64,000 bases of DNA from Glossina fuscipes (lineage: Eukaryota > Arthropoda > Insecta > Diptera > Glossinidae), in NCBI RefSeq assembly GCF_014805625.2, contig NW_023998450.1, forward strand, positions 411,172 through 475,171, given 5' to 3'. Position numbers and translations under genes: made by a program. A model generated the notes under the pieces. It was not told where the DNA came from and did not search any database. It was given only the letters and a program-made list of their open reading frames with translations. How positions within the stretch are numbered: position 1 is the first letter of the stretch; every line of letters starts with the position of its first letter. Of the stretch, positions 47,101 through 58,364 are shown piece by piece.

Positions 47101-49299
47101 TTTTTTAGTAGTTTTTAGGAGAATGGTGTTGCATACAAAAGATTCGGTTACGACCGAATACAATTTTGTTACTTATTTTCATTTCATTTATTTTTTGCTT
47201 TTAAATCTCTTTCTTCTCCTAAAGCCTTAAAATAATTGTAAATGTTGCTGCTATTTTGATGGTTAAATTTATTCACTCTCGTTTACACTTACTTAAACGG
47301 CTGTTTTCTCTCGCTTTGTTATTACTTGTATATTCCCTCTCTTGGTTATCTCCCGTTTGTTATAACAGTTGTCTTAGCTTACTGCTTTGTCTGAAGGCAA
47401 ATTCAGTTAATTTCGCATTTCACTATTTAGTTAGTTTAGAACAACATTTCGGACATTTTGTTATTTGTCACAACATTGCTAGCGGAAGCAAATTAAAGGT
47501 AAGCTAGCGGAGAAATTTCCTGCAAACATAAATGCCTACGTTTAAGGAAGAAACACGGAGGCCAGAGTTAACAAGCGCAGTCTCCATCGTTGACTTTCTT
47601 TTAAATATTTCAGTATTGATTAATAAAGAAACAATTAACTAATTTAAGGCTATATTTGGGAGAAATTTGAAATAATTTTATAAATGGAGCGGAATAGCTC
47701 TCGTTTTGCAGAATTTAGAAGAGTTCAATAAAGATTCAGGATCAATGCAGATCAATCGATTATTTCTTCGTCTTCCCCTTTGCCGTTGGCAATTTATAGC
47801 TGTGGTTTAATGTAAAAAATGATACTCATGAATCTACAATAATAGTCGGACCACATAAGACGCTATAATGTACACATATGATAGATATTCATCTTCCATT
47901 TATCAGATTCATCTAAATCTCTCAGCTCACACACATACGCGCATCTAGAAGTTAAGTATCGACCAATATACTATGAAATTGAAGAAAGTTACGGTTTCCG
48001 TTAATTTTGCAAAGTTATTTATATTGTCCAGCATCCTTTTGCGGTAGAAATACAAATTTGATGTAACGAATTAACTAAATAAAAGTTATTTCGTTTGTAT
48101 TCTCTGCCGTCGTTTTGCTACCTTCTCACACAACACAGGAAATCAATAGAATCAGTAGAGTTGCTGTTAAGTTAAAGAAGATTCACTTCTTTCTTATCGT
48201 TTTCGCGTTTGCTCAAATACATACATTAAAAAACGAAAAAACTTAAAAATATTTCTAAGCAAAAAATTTTAAATTTCTTTGGAAAAAAGTACTAATTTAC
48301 AGGTGAAATGTGGCATGTGCTTCATAAACGTTGTGATTGCTGTAGTGTTTTCATTAACACTTAATTTTAGATAATAATAATTTTAATTATTTTAATGGAT
48401 TATACTTTTGATGGAAAGAAAAGCAAAGTAATTGAAGGCGATAACAGAAGATTTCACTTTAAGATTAAATTGCTTTGCAACGCAAGCTTTGAGAAAAAAT
48501 TTCCGTAACAAAGAAAGTATGTCATTATGTAATATAAAAATAAACTCCTAGGAAGGCTTAAGAGAGACGAGAAAAATTCATTTTAAGCAAAAGCTTTAGA
48601 TGTTCATAGTATTGAAAGAGGTTGTATCTCGTAATGTAAAGAAGCGTACTTTCTCAACTTTTTTTTTTGGTGGAAGAAAAAGTAGATAGACTAATAACAC
48701 TATTCAAGCAGGATTCATATGGCCGCTTATTCAGGGAAAGTCTCCTATACATTTAAAAAGCTTATGTGTAGAAAATGTAGGGAAAGAGAAAGAAATAAAG
48801 AGCGGCCACAACCTAGTGCGCTCCTTACGCTTTATCGACTGCATAATATATATATATATAGCTATGATCATGTACAGTCAATCCGGATCCAGTTTTAAAC
48901 CTGCAAACACCGAGTTTATGGCCGCGACACTAAGCTACTCTGTTATGGGGCAGTATTGAAAACAAAAATTATTTATGAAAAATAATAACCAATACAAGTA
49001 CCGGAGCTACTCGCACAATGCAGTTTTAATATAAAAGCCCCCGGGGCCCATATCATAACTGGCTCAACTATCACTCCAAGAAACAAAGCCGTTTTGCATA
49101 TTTGCCTATACCTAATCAAATATACAGAAAATTCGAAAACTACTGTCTTTTGCTGGTATAGCTACCTTTTCAAGCGAAACGTGAAGATTTTGACCAAAAA
49201 GATCAGTCATTGTCATTACGGCGCACGTGAAGCGGATATATTGAGATGTTATATATTGGTTTTAAATGATATAATGCAGGAAATACATATGTCTACTCT
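47101..49299. other. No recognised gene
   Basis: AT-rich. The plus frame at 47256-47507 is leucine/serine-rich and looks compositional. A TA microsatellite lies at 48846-48860. Confidence 0.5.
48846..48860. repeat. (TA)n microsatellite
   Basis: Uninterrupted TA units. Confidence 0.8.
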
Positions 49300-49595
49300 C
49301 TTTGCTTGGGACACGCCCACTTCTGCTATTTTCGATGTGTGATATTATATATCTATTTCTATGAAAAACCGTCAATTTGACGGGTAATGTTTGTGAATCA
49401 TCACAATCAAAAAAATTAAGGTAGAAAAGTAAAAGTTTTTGACGAAGGTTGTTTTAGTTTCTTCCGCATATCACGGCCGTGCTCTTTAACTTCGTACATT
49501 TAATCGTACATAGAATATTTGTGGCCCAAATTCACTTTCCGGCCTTCATTTTTGTGACCGTGGCGATTCACGAAATTTACCAGTCAAATTTACGG
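49300..49595. repeat. Fold-back repeat made of two DR-E copies
   Basis: The arm at 49368-49408 (CCGTCAATTTGACGGGTAAT, then GTGAATCATCACAATCA) is the approximate inverted complement of 49555-49595, roughly 32 of 41 positions by hand. About 146 bases lie between. Both arms resemble the DR-E unit at 23.7 kb. The structure could be a small fold-back element or two oppositely oriented insertions. Confidence 0.5.
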
Positions 49596-49820
49596 ATCTC
49601 CCCAAATTTAGTGTTAAACTAATTATAAAACGTACCTGCATGCTTCTCTGTAGAATGTGTTTTAAAACATTTACATAAAACGAGTGCGCACCTTTCGAAT
49701 TAGTTCTCAGAAAACCTAAACGATATGGCACTGCCGTACGTAACTATGAGTTAACAATTTGGTTTCTTACATTCTGCGTTCAAAGCCCTTCCATTTAATA
49801 TTCAGATTAACAACATTTTT

Positions 49821-50046
49821 AAGAAAGGCCGCAAAGCTGTGTTTGTGTCGCGCTTTGATTCTGCTACGACGACTAAGACCGAAGCGATCAAAGAGTATAT
49901 GCAGCGCTTACCTTGAATGAGGATATTCAAAATTGATATGTTCCAACACAGGGACATTTTCTTATTTAAAATTATTACCCCAATATTCTTATTTGATCGT
50001 CTGGTAGGCCAGAATAGCTTTTTAATAAATTACCCTCATGAAGACC
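49821..50046 (+). pseudogene. LINE-E: ORF1 C-terminal fragment
   Basis: The frame reads KKGRKAVFVSRFDSATTTKT, EAIKEYMQRLP, a stop, then FKIDMFQHRDIFLFKIITPI, FLFDRLVGQNSFLINYPHED. This is the conserved ORF1 block RKxxFVSRxxxxTTxxxIxxY, then FKIxVPxxxFxxLxxxxFW, better preserved here than in LINE-A. The endonuclease expected downstream was not recognised in 50047-50400. It is a stand-alone fragment of the same LINE group. Confidence 0.65.
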
Positions 50047-51547
50047 ACAAATTCGATGTCGGTCGATTCAGTCACATGGTTTTTTAATGAAGATTTTGCC
50101 TTGATTTTGTCCCTATATCGGTGCTCTTGGCATATAACGAGTTGTACTACAGCATTCATAACTTGAAAGCTCTTTGACGTTTAGCAAAACTAAGTTTAAC
50201 GAACTGAAAGATATGCTATCTAAAATTGTCTTGAAACCTGATTACGAAGATATTGATGCGTCCGTACGTGTTATTTGTGATACACTCTTCCGACGCGATT
50301 TCTCTGTCCGTTGCGAGTTTACGTACTCCGTCATCTGAGAATTACAAAACTTTTTTCATTTCCTATAATTGATTGGATATGTATATATTGAATGGATAGT
50401 CCGATTTTTAGGAAATACTAAGTGAATCATTGTCGTTTTATTATGCAGTTGTTTGTTTTAAGGCCTGATAAAGTTAATCCATGTTCTCTTATAACGAATA
50501 TTTCGTAGCTACTAATATTAAATATAATAATGAATAAAAAGCTAACCCTCCACTTTGTAGCGGTCATCATTTTGAATGCACAGAAAATACGACTGCATTG
50601 CAATGCACCGTAGCTGAAGACCAAATTTTCACATTGTGTGGTTATCGGATCGGACATTCGAAAATGCCGGAATTATCGATTGAAAGTTTACCTGTCAAAA
50701 AATTAAATAGAAATTTAAATAGAAAGTTAAATAAAAGCTTAGAAGGAACAGATTTTATCGTATATTAATTTTTAGAGACCTGCTGTTTCAACTGATGTGA
50801 AGATAGCTGTTTACGCATAAGCGAAATATTTTTCATTACAATACAAACAATCCTTTAGTACACCGCCACGTCGTCTTTAGCTTGTTTTTTGCTTGCTTGT
50901 ACTCATTCATATGCATAAACAACGAATATTTTCACTTATTTCCTCGGTAATTTAACAACGCATTAACACGTCCGTAAAGTGTACATTCATAAATTTAAAA
51001 ATTTGTGGGGAAAAAGGAACGAATATTAAGGAAACAGTAGTGAGTGTAGGTTTGACAAGACAACGTGCAAACAATAAATTCTCCGGCATATGTTTCACAA
51101 TTTTTATAGATAACAGGCAGCCAAGCAGGCAGACAAGCAGTTATATATACATAACATGTAAGCAGGAAAAATTACATTTTTAATATGTGCAACATACGCA
51201 TAGGGTTCTTTTGATATCAAGATCTTTGTTTATTATTTGCTTATTTGTTTTTTTTTTGGTGCGTTATTAAAAAGTCGAAAAGAAATACATAAACTTTTTT
51301 TACGAAGATCACAGCGCACAATATTTTTAACGAAGACAAAGCACCATATTCGCAGACGCAGCCATCAACGCGAATAATTACCGATTAAGCAAGTCGTAGT
51401 GGTCTTCAGACAAAGAGCAAATTCCCATCGCTGCATATATTAAGCTCTTGCTTTTATTTTGATCCTTTTGCAATTGAAAAAGGCATTTATAGAAAAAGGT
51501 TTCTACGATTAATCAAAACATTTTCTATCATTTTCTATAATGCTTTC
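50047..51547. other. No recognised gene
   Basis: If LINE-E continued, its endonuclease should be here, but I see no YQN, ETW, GDFN or SDH-like block. The rest is AT-rich, with a short GCAGGCA/CAGACAAG simple tract near 51115-51140. Confidence 0.45.
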
Positions 51548-52125
51548 CCTTCCCAACATGGTGATACTATGTCGAAAGAACAGTATTGGTTTGGCACTGA
51601 TACAGTCATCGACAAATATTCTCACTTCTTTAGCATTTCGAAACGGCGTGCCAGCCAAACCGTGCTGCATCGATCATAATAAGTTCTAAGCGGAAGGCGC
51701 TATGTCCGGGGAGCACGTTGCAAGAGTGTATTCTTGGCAACTCTTCCACCCTGTGGAGTGTTGTCGTCCAAGAGAAGACCTTGGATCTTTTAGTTGTTGC
51801 TGCTGATCTTCTTCGCAACAATACATTGTTAACTTTGTTCAATCGATGTCGACAGATAACTCCAGTAACAGGTTCATTTACCTAGCTGTTCGTAATATAT
51901 TACACCTTGCTGATCCCACCTTATGCACAGCAAAGCTTTATGGCTATGAGCATTCCCGTTCGGTGTAGGTATGGATGGTTCTTTTGGACTACCCAATGAC
52001 TTTTTGCGGGGATTTTGGGATTGTCGTATTAGAGCCACTTTTCATCGCCAGTCACAACACGCCGCAGCCAACTCTTGTTTTTGTAACTGCAAGCAAAGGT
52101 GAAACAGTTCAAGTCCTCGCCTTCA
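51548..52125 (-). pseudogene. mariner transposase relic M2, catalytic domain
   Basis: On the minus strand: KNKSWLRRVVTGDEKWL with the first catalytic Asp of the TGDEKW motif, then YDNPK, LHRTGMLI, WDQQGVIYYEQL, LLLDDNTPQGGRVAKNTL (second Asp, normally HDNARPH), SPDIAPSA then a stop (the third Asp of APSDYHLF is Ala), SMQHGLAGTPFRNAKEV, FVDDCISAKPILFFRHSITM. This is a nearly complete DDD domain of an irritans/mauritiana-type mariner with several stops and frameshifts. The helix-turn-helix part and the inverted repeats were not found. Confidence 0.8.
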
Positions 52126-52264
52126 TTATTTAGTGTTTTTAAAACATTGATTTAATCAATCATCCAGTGGGATGAAGATTTCGTAAAGTAAAGATATTAA
52201 AACATATATAAACGAAACAGATTTAGGGAAAAAGTGAGATAGTGAGAAATAAGCCACACATATG

Positions 52265-52293
52265 GTCAACGTGCCCATCCAGGGCACGTTGAC
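52265..52293. repeat. Perfect 12-bp inverted repeat with 5-base loop
   Basis: GTCAACGTGCCC (52265-52276), loop ATCCA, GGGCACGTTGAC (52282-52293). Pairing is perfect for 12 bases and GC-richer than its surroundings. No poly-T run follows directly on either side. It lies just upstream of mariner relic M2 on that relic's strand. Confidence 0.85.
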
Positions 52294-52654
52294 AATCGTA
52301 TGCAAACAAAGGGATGGAAACACTGAATGATGTAGAGATGGATGCACTATCCAACGGTAACCGTGAATATGTTCACTTACGTTACTGGTTAATTTTTAAG
52401 GCACATGTATACGGTATAGGAGTCGCCATGCTTCTACTAAATAAAACAATCCTTATGACACAATTAATGCGACTAGTAGTAATATTACTCGGAAAGTGGC
52501 TATTTAAATAAAAATGATGGTTTCATCGTTTAATTATGCTCATGTGTGTACGGAAAATCTTCTTGAAAATTTGTTCAAAATTTGAAACTAGAGGGGGAAT
52601 GATGTATTTAGTCACAAGTAATTCGCTCCCGCCTGTCTGGTTTTCATTCTATCG

Positions 52655-52860
52655 GCCTTACTTTAAATCCTTCCTTCTCTGCGTTTACCTGCTTCATTTA
52701 CCTTTTTCTCTTGTCTGCCCCTCTGCGCTGTCTTCTTTTTGTCCGCCTTTCTTTCTTCATCCTGCTTTCTCTGTCCATCTTCTCCATATCCCATTTTTCT
52801 TCCCAAAACCTTTTCTCTTCGTTTATGAGTTGCTCTGCTCATTTTCTCACTAGTAATTGC
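52655..52860 (+). other. Pyrimidine-rich strand-asymmetric tract
   Basis: About 200 bases with a strong excess of C and T on the plus strand (CTTCCTTCTCTG, CTTTTTCTCTTGTCTG, TTCTTCATCCTGC and so on). The open frames here (52536-52956) are Phe/Leu/Ser-rich products of that bias, not a protein family I recognise. Confidence 0.6.
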
Positions 52861-53099
52861 AGCTCCTTTTTTGTATGTTGGCCTGTCTATCCTTTTGTCT
52901 TTGTTAAGATCTGCTATCTTGTTTATCTGTCTTATGTTGTTTATCCCTATTTTTGACTGTTGTTATGCTGCGCACTCAGTCGTTGCACACAAGCGCCTCT
53001 ACCGATATTTCCCTTCGTTGCTCTGTCTATCGTTAAATTTTTACACGTCGTTATATTTGCAAATAAATAAAGTGCTAATAAATAAAATTCGATCTCGAA

Positions 53100-56000
53100 A
53101 ATATATGTAACAATACTTAAGCAAGTTTCACAAAAATATGTATTCGAGTTTTACGTGAGGTATTTCGCCTAAAAGCAGGCGGTTTAAAAATATACATCCG
53201 AATCTAAAAAAAGTTTGCCCGTAAAGAAGAAGAATCTTTTATCAACTTTTTGATTTTTAATTTGAAATTTTATATGTCAAACCTTTCTATAAATCGTTAT
53301 TAAAACAAATAAATCGAAAATGCGAATTTACAGAAACGTGCTTTTGAGGTATTTGCTTGCCGTCATTAGCAAAACCGAAGATTTCATTAACAGAAGTGAC
53401 CCTGCTACTCACTCTCATCCTCTTCTTCTTTCCGCGTGACTGTGTATAATAAATATATTTATATATGAAAATAATAATAATAGTTTTGATAACAGAATAA
53501 TTGAATTATTTGCTTTTCATTAAATCCTTTTGAAAATTAAAATTACGTTTTGTACATTTAAGTATGAATAGCCAGACATGAATTTGCGTGCGTGGATCAT
53601 GAATATCTGGAAGACTAATATCAACCAATTATAGAGTAAAAATTTCGAAATATAAATACGAATTTTATTTACTGTTAATATTCAATAAAATTTACAGGAA
53701 AAAAGGATACGAACATTAACATATACAGGTATACAAATGTATTCTCGTATATACTTGTAAAACTAAGTAAATAAATAAATTTTATATCACGTTTAAACGA
53801 GCTTTAAATATGAACAAATATTATCAGCAAATACCTGTATAAGCGACTACCATACGCGTCTATGAGATGGCAGGTGTTCAACGCAGCAACGGCACCAATA
53901 CTAAAAACAACAACAAAACGATGCTCAAGTGTATTCAAATACCAATTGAATGGTTTTATGTCTGTATTCATTTATTTCCTCATACATGCGTATGCAGTTC
54001 CCATATTAATATCGGTAGCAATGATACGTATGAGTAATAAAAAAATTATATGAATAGTATTTAATTGCACACATGTGCATTATAAGTTGCTGTTGCGTTG
54101 TTGTTGTTGTTGTCGGTATTATTACGTCTGCTGCATAGCGGCTGCCTACAATTGAAGGACGCACGTTAAGAGGCATCACGAGCGCCAATAATCCAAAACC
54201 TCTATGTATAACAACGCGAGCTGTACGCTGTTTCCTATAAAAAACGACTGTACAGAGAATATTGGATTGACTACCGCTCCCTGTTAATTAATTGCTACAT
54301 TTTATTTAATTAATATTAATTATCATTTCAATGGATTTGTGTGCACTGCTAGCTCTGCTTGTGTTCTAGGTTTACTTTACTTCTTTTCATTGACAGAAGA
54401 GTGGAGCAACAAAAGCCCAGGATATGCAAAAATTTTATACCTACAAATGTGAATACTACATAAAAGATTTAATATATAAAAAACGAAAAATGTTTTTCCT
54501 GAGTCCCAACTGTCGGTTGCAATGCACCATAGCAGCAGGGTATCACTTTTGCCAAACGGAATAAAAAAAATTTTATGGAATAAATACATTGCAGGCGGGT
54601 GTGTAGATCGTTATGATTTGCTCGGCTTTAAATTATTTTTAAAATATTTTTTTGCGTTTAATTTCCTTTTATAGATGGATGTCTTAGTTAATAAATTTCG
54701 AAGCTGCCTAAGAAGGCGACATTTGTCGATATTTTTGATTTTACAAAACTCAGTTAATAGTTTTGTGCTACTCAACAATTGCTGTTTATTCGAAAGTCTG
54801 TATATATAGTCGGAGGCCTAGCCACTTTCGATGACTAAACTTTACTTTCTATCGTATTACTTGTTTCTAATTCATAGTAAACTAAGTATAGTCGGAAGTA
54901 TACTAAATGATAATTCATCATATGAATGCAAAACACGTTTTAATACTCTCGGATACGAAAAAGCAATGTACAGCATTTACTCACTACAGACTATTTGCAA
55001 TTGTTGCGAGCTTTTATCTCCAACACGTTTGCAAGTTATCTTCGAAAGAGTCGACGAATAAAGCGGAAAAAATATCTCATTATAGCAGACAAAATTTTTG
55101 TAAATTTCGCTTGCGAGAATTAAGGAGAATATTGGAAAGAGTGTTTGTGATGATCAGAATTTTTGGATTACTTCCCAGGCTTGGATATAAAGTAATTCTT
55201 CGATCAGTTCATCTGTAGAAATTTATACTTTTGCAATCTTGAGTAAATTATAAGAGAAAGATCTTTGCTCCTTGTCGGCAATTACATTATACAATACTTT
55301 TTATGACGATGTACGCAAAGATCATGAATAACAAATCATGCATGTCAAATCCATGCACAAAATATCCTTTTCTAAAGTTGAAGTTGCAATAAGAAAGTAT
55401 TGGCATTTGAATTTTCATTCGCTGTCACAAAAAGTTTACATACATATTCTTAGTAAATGACCAAAAGTCAAATAAAATAGTCGCTTATGTAAAAGTTGGC
55501 AGAAATATTCACCGGCTCTACAACTTGAAAGCATAAGAATCTTATTGGGCCTGCAATTAATACTAAAAACACTTCGTATTAACTTGATATCGCGAATTCG
55601 CTGCATAGAAATATTGATTTGCTACATACCTCGTTGATTAAAATTTACTTCAGTCGACAACGTGTATATTGCACTTTAATGTTGTTCGGGTAAACATCAT
55701 CATCTTGATGGAAAATGGGCAGAAAATTTCACTTACGCGTTTCTGTTTCTTTATTCTTCGACATTTTTCTACTGCTTTCCTATGAAACAAAATAGATCCG
55801 ATCTAAGCAAAGCTTCCCCTTTCCTATCTGGCTAGGCAGTACTCAGGTTTTCGTCCAACTTTCCAACCATAAATTCGAATATATATAATATGTAGAAGAT
55901 GACATAAATATAGACTAGGAATAAATTAGGCAGAAAACGTTTCGGAATGTTTTTCAATTCGAAATGCTTCGTACTAGTTTTCCTTTAACCACCTTTATCT

Positions 56001-57439
56001 TAAAGTTTAGAACATAAGAAAATGTATTTAAGAAGTAGTTTTAAAGAAATCTGTATAGCAACTGGATTCGAGCAATGGTTTAGGGATAAACATAAACACA
56101 AATAGTTGCGAATACCCAAATTCCAAATTAGGAATATTGTTGACAAGATCAAGTGCCCATAGAATATGATAGACACTTAGTTAGGTTTGCTGACATATAT
56201 TTGTTCGATTGGATTCGAACATACACGTGCTACAAGCCAGTCGATATCGTCTATATACATCAAAGACCAAAATGCACAAAGGTTATATCTTCCAAAACGA
56301 AACGCTTGATGCCGTCAATCCTTTCCAGCCAGCATCTTCGCAAAACTTAGTTCAAGTTCCTCTTTTTTAAAGTAAACGGTTCCAGCTATAGGTTTCGATC
56401 GATTGAATTTGGAGTGGAGAAGTTGTTTTTTATTGCCAAAATGAATGGGTAGTCTAACATATTTTATCTTCATAACTGTGAATAACATTCTTATTAGAAG
56501 ATGTCCATGTTCTTAATATGTTGAAAAAATGCAAAATCAAGTCGTTATAAAACCGAAATCGCTACCGTTTGAAATTTCTCGCAAAGGCAATAAACTGAAA
56601 TTAATTCTGGAAGAGAAGTTTTGTTACAATTTTATAAACATATCCACATATAATTTTTCAAATGCCATATTAAAATCATTTGGTTTACTTTTATTCCCTT
56701 AACATGATGAATGCTATTGTCCCTAAAACACTTATCTCATTCTAGGGCGATCGTTCACACATAGAGGACCGTAAACATGTACGGGCGTAGGTGGATACAC
56801 AAAATTAGGAATTGTTTTAAATCGTATGAGGTTATAATTATGCAAATCTTTTAGCATAGGCGAACACACGCTAACGTACACGTATGCTTGGTTGCATGTG
56901 TGGAGGGAAAACTTTTATATTTTATATCCTAAAAAACTGAGCATATTTGTACAAATGCTACAATGTGATTATGTGAATGAACATGCGACTATATATACGT
57001 TCATTCCTTTATGTGGATTTGTACGTGTGATTGTGTGGATGGCGGTAGCTGCAGAGACATCCAGATGTTAAAGCTAATATTTAACCATTTTTCGATGCAA
57101 CTGGCGGAGATCCAATTTAGTTTTAAAAACTTTTCTGCACGCGTCTAGGTATGTGAGGTAGTGTGTGTTTACGTACCCTTTTTTTCTACATAGGAAGTTT
57201 TCTGTATGATGCAAGCTTTTCCCCTTTTCTTTTCTGCTTAATACTGTCACATACGTATTAGCTGCTTGCATTAATTTTGAGCAGCGATTTCTGCAGGTAC
57301 AAATTATAAAGTAAAGCGAAATACCAATATACACAACGGTTAAATTCGACGATTTTGAAGCTTCTCTACATAAAATAATAGTTTTCAATTTAGTATTATT
57401 AAGATATTCAGTGTATACAGATAAAAATCATGGAATGCC
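53100..57439. other. Long stretch without recognised gene
   Basis: AT-rich, with a TTG microsatellite at 54096-54114 and a TTGCAATGCACC-type block shared by about 54517 and 50600. Overlapping plus frames at 54831-55218 show no motif. Confidence 0.5.
54096..54114. repeat. TTG trinucleotide repeat
   Basis: GTTGTTGTTGTTGTTG-type run. Confidence 0.8.
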
Positions 57440-57590
57440 AAAATTGCTGCCGAAGCCCGTCAAAAACTTTTAGAAACTTATGTTGATGCTGGTCCACCAT
57501 ATCGAAATTTCCGGTTTTAGTTTCAACGGTTTAAATGTGGCGATGACAATGACCAGGAATTGAAGTTCAAGACTTATTGCCCGTAAACTC
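57440..57590 (+). pseudogene. mariner transposase relic M3, first HTH part
   Basis: The translation KIAAEARQKLLETYVDAGPP, YRNFRF, a stop, FQRFKCGDDNDQEL matches the N-terminal helix-turn-helix of irritans-type mariners: xAAEAHxxLxExYGxxAxSYxxxRxWFxRFKSGDFDxxD. Only about 50 codons remain. It ends abruptly where LINE-D similarity begins. Its sequence is closer to M4 than to M1. Confidence 0.7.
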
Positions 57591-57595
57591 AGCTA

Positions 57596-58364
57596 AGGTG
57601 GTCCAAAGAGCTGAAAGATCCTTGCAAAAAGACTATACATATACTTAGTTAGACCAATGCTTGAGTATGCCGCTGTCGTGTGGTCTCATTCCTGCAGGTT
57701 TTATGTAGATTCCATTGAATCCACTCAAACTCAATTCTTGCTGCTTGCTCGTAGCAATTTGAGTTGGGACCTGCTTATCCCTCTTTTTCCTTATGAAAAT
57801 AGGTTGCTTCTGTTATCCTTACCATCCCTTGAGAAACATAGACTTATTTTTTGTGTTTCCTTACTAATTAAATAAATTAATGTTACTATCGATTCACTTA
57901 CATTATTTGGTGAAATAAACTTCAGTATTGCTAATCGCTTGTGTACGAACCTTATCTTCATTAGACTGAGTCGATGTAAATGTAATTACGAGCTGTTCAA
58001 TTCGCTCTGCGTTGTTTGCACATACCTAAATGGTATCTATCATTCATTCTCAATATCGGATTCTGCAGACTCTTTCCTTAAGTGGCGCAATTTGTACATG
58101 TCGTATTTAAACTAACTTGCAATCTTAGCATCTCACTATGATTACAAAATTAATTGGGCAGTACCTTGGATCTGTACCGGTTGCGGGTGGGATTTCCGTC
58201 GAGTACATGCTTTCTGTTTCTCTTTTATTATTTTTTCTTTTATTAGTTTTTTTTTCTATTCTTTACATCCCCTTACATACTTTATAGTAGTTCTTAATAA
58301 CAATTAGTATAAAATTTACTTCTAAGGTTTCATGTGTAAGTAAATAAATAAAAAAGTAAATAAA
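57596..58364 (+). mobile_element. LINE-D: 5'-truncated LINE 3' end
   Basis: It starts with WSKELKDP, then after a frameshift LYIYLVRPMLEYAAVVWSHS, YVDSIESTQTQFLLLARSNL, and FPYENRLLLLSLPSLEKHRL to a stop at 57873. This is the C-terminal part of ORF2, collinear with LINE-B (KELDDPYI, LYMCLVRP, LLLLSLPSFVKRR). A 3' UTR follows with CTGTACCGGTTG (about 58175), then a TAAATAAATAAA-type tail at 58337-58364. It is a classic 5' truncation of the same LINE group. Confidence 0.75.
57657..57875 (+). pseudogene. LINE-D ORF2 C-terminal frame
   Basis: The intact 72-codon frame MLEYAAVVWSHSCRFYVDSI and on to LPSLEKHRLIFCVSLLIK is the ORF2 end after the reverse transcriptase. The Met is internal to the domain, not a real start; the upstream frame LYIYLVRP is continuous with it. 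The natural family continues with a Cys/His- or SR-containing tail that is not clear here. Confidence 0.7.

Noticed and set aside
47256..47507. Plus-strand hydrophobic frame resembling a signal peptide or membrane segment.
   Set aside because: T-rich composition alone explains it; no downstream domain.
54831..55218. Two overlapping plus-strand frames of 76 and 103 codons.
   Set aside because: No recognised motif, overlapping in different frames, no supporting features.
57596..57625. WSKELKDP first read as part of the mariner HTH2.
   Set aside because: It aligns with KELDDPYI of LINE-B just before the LVRP block, so it belongs to LINE-D.
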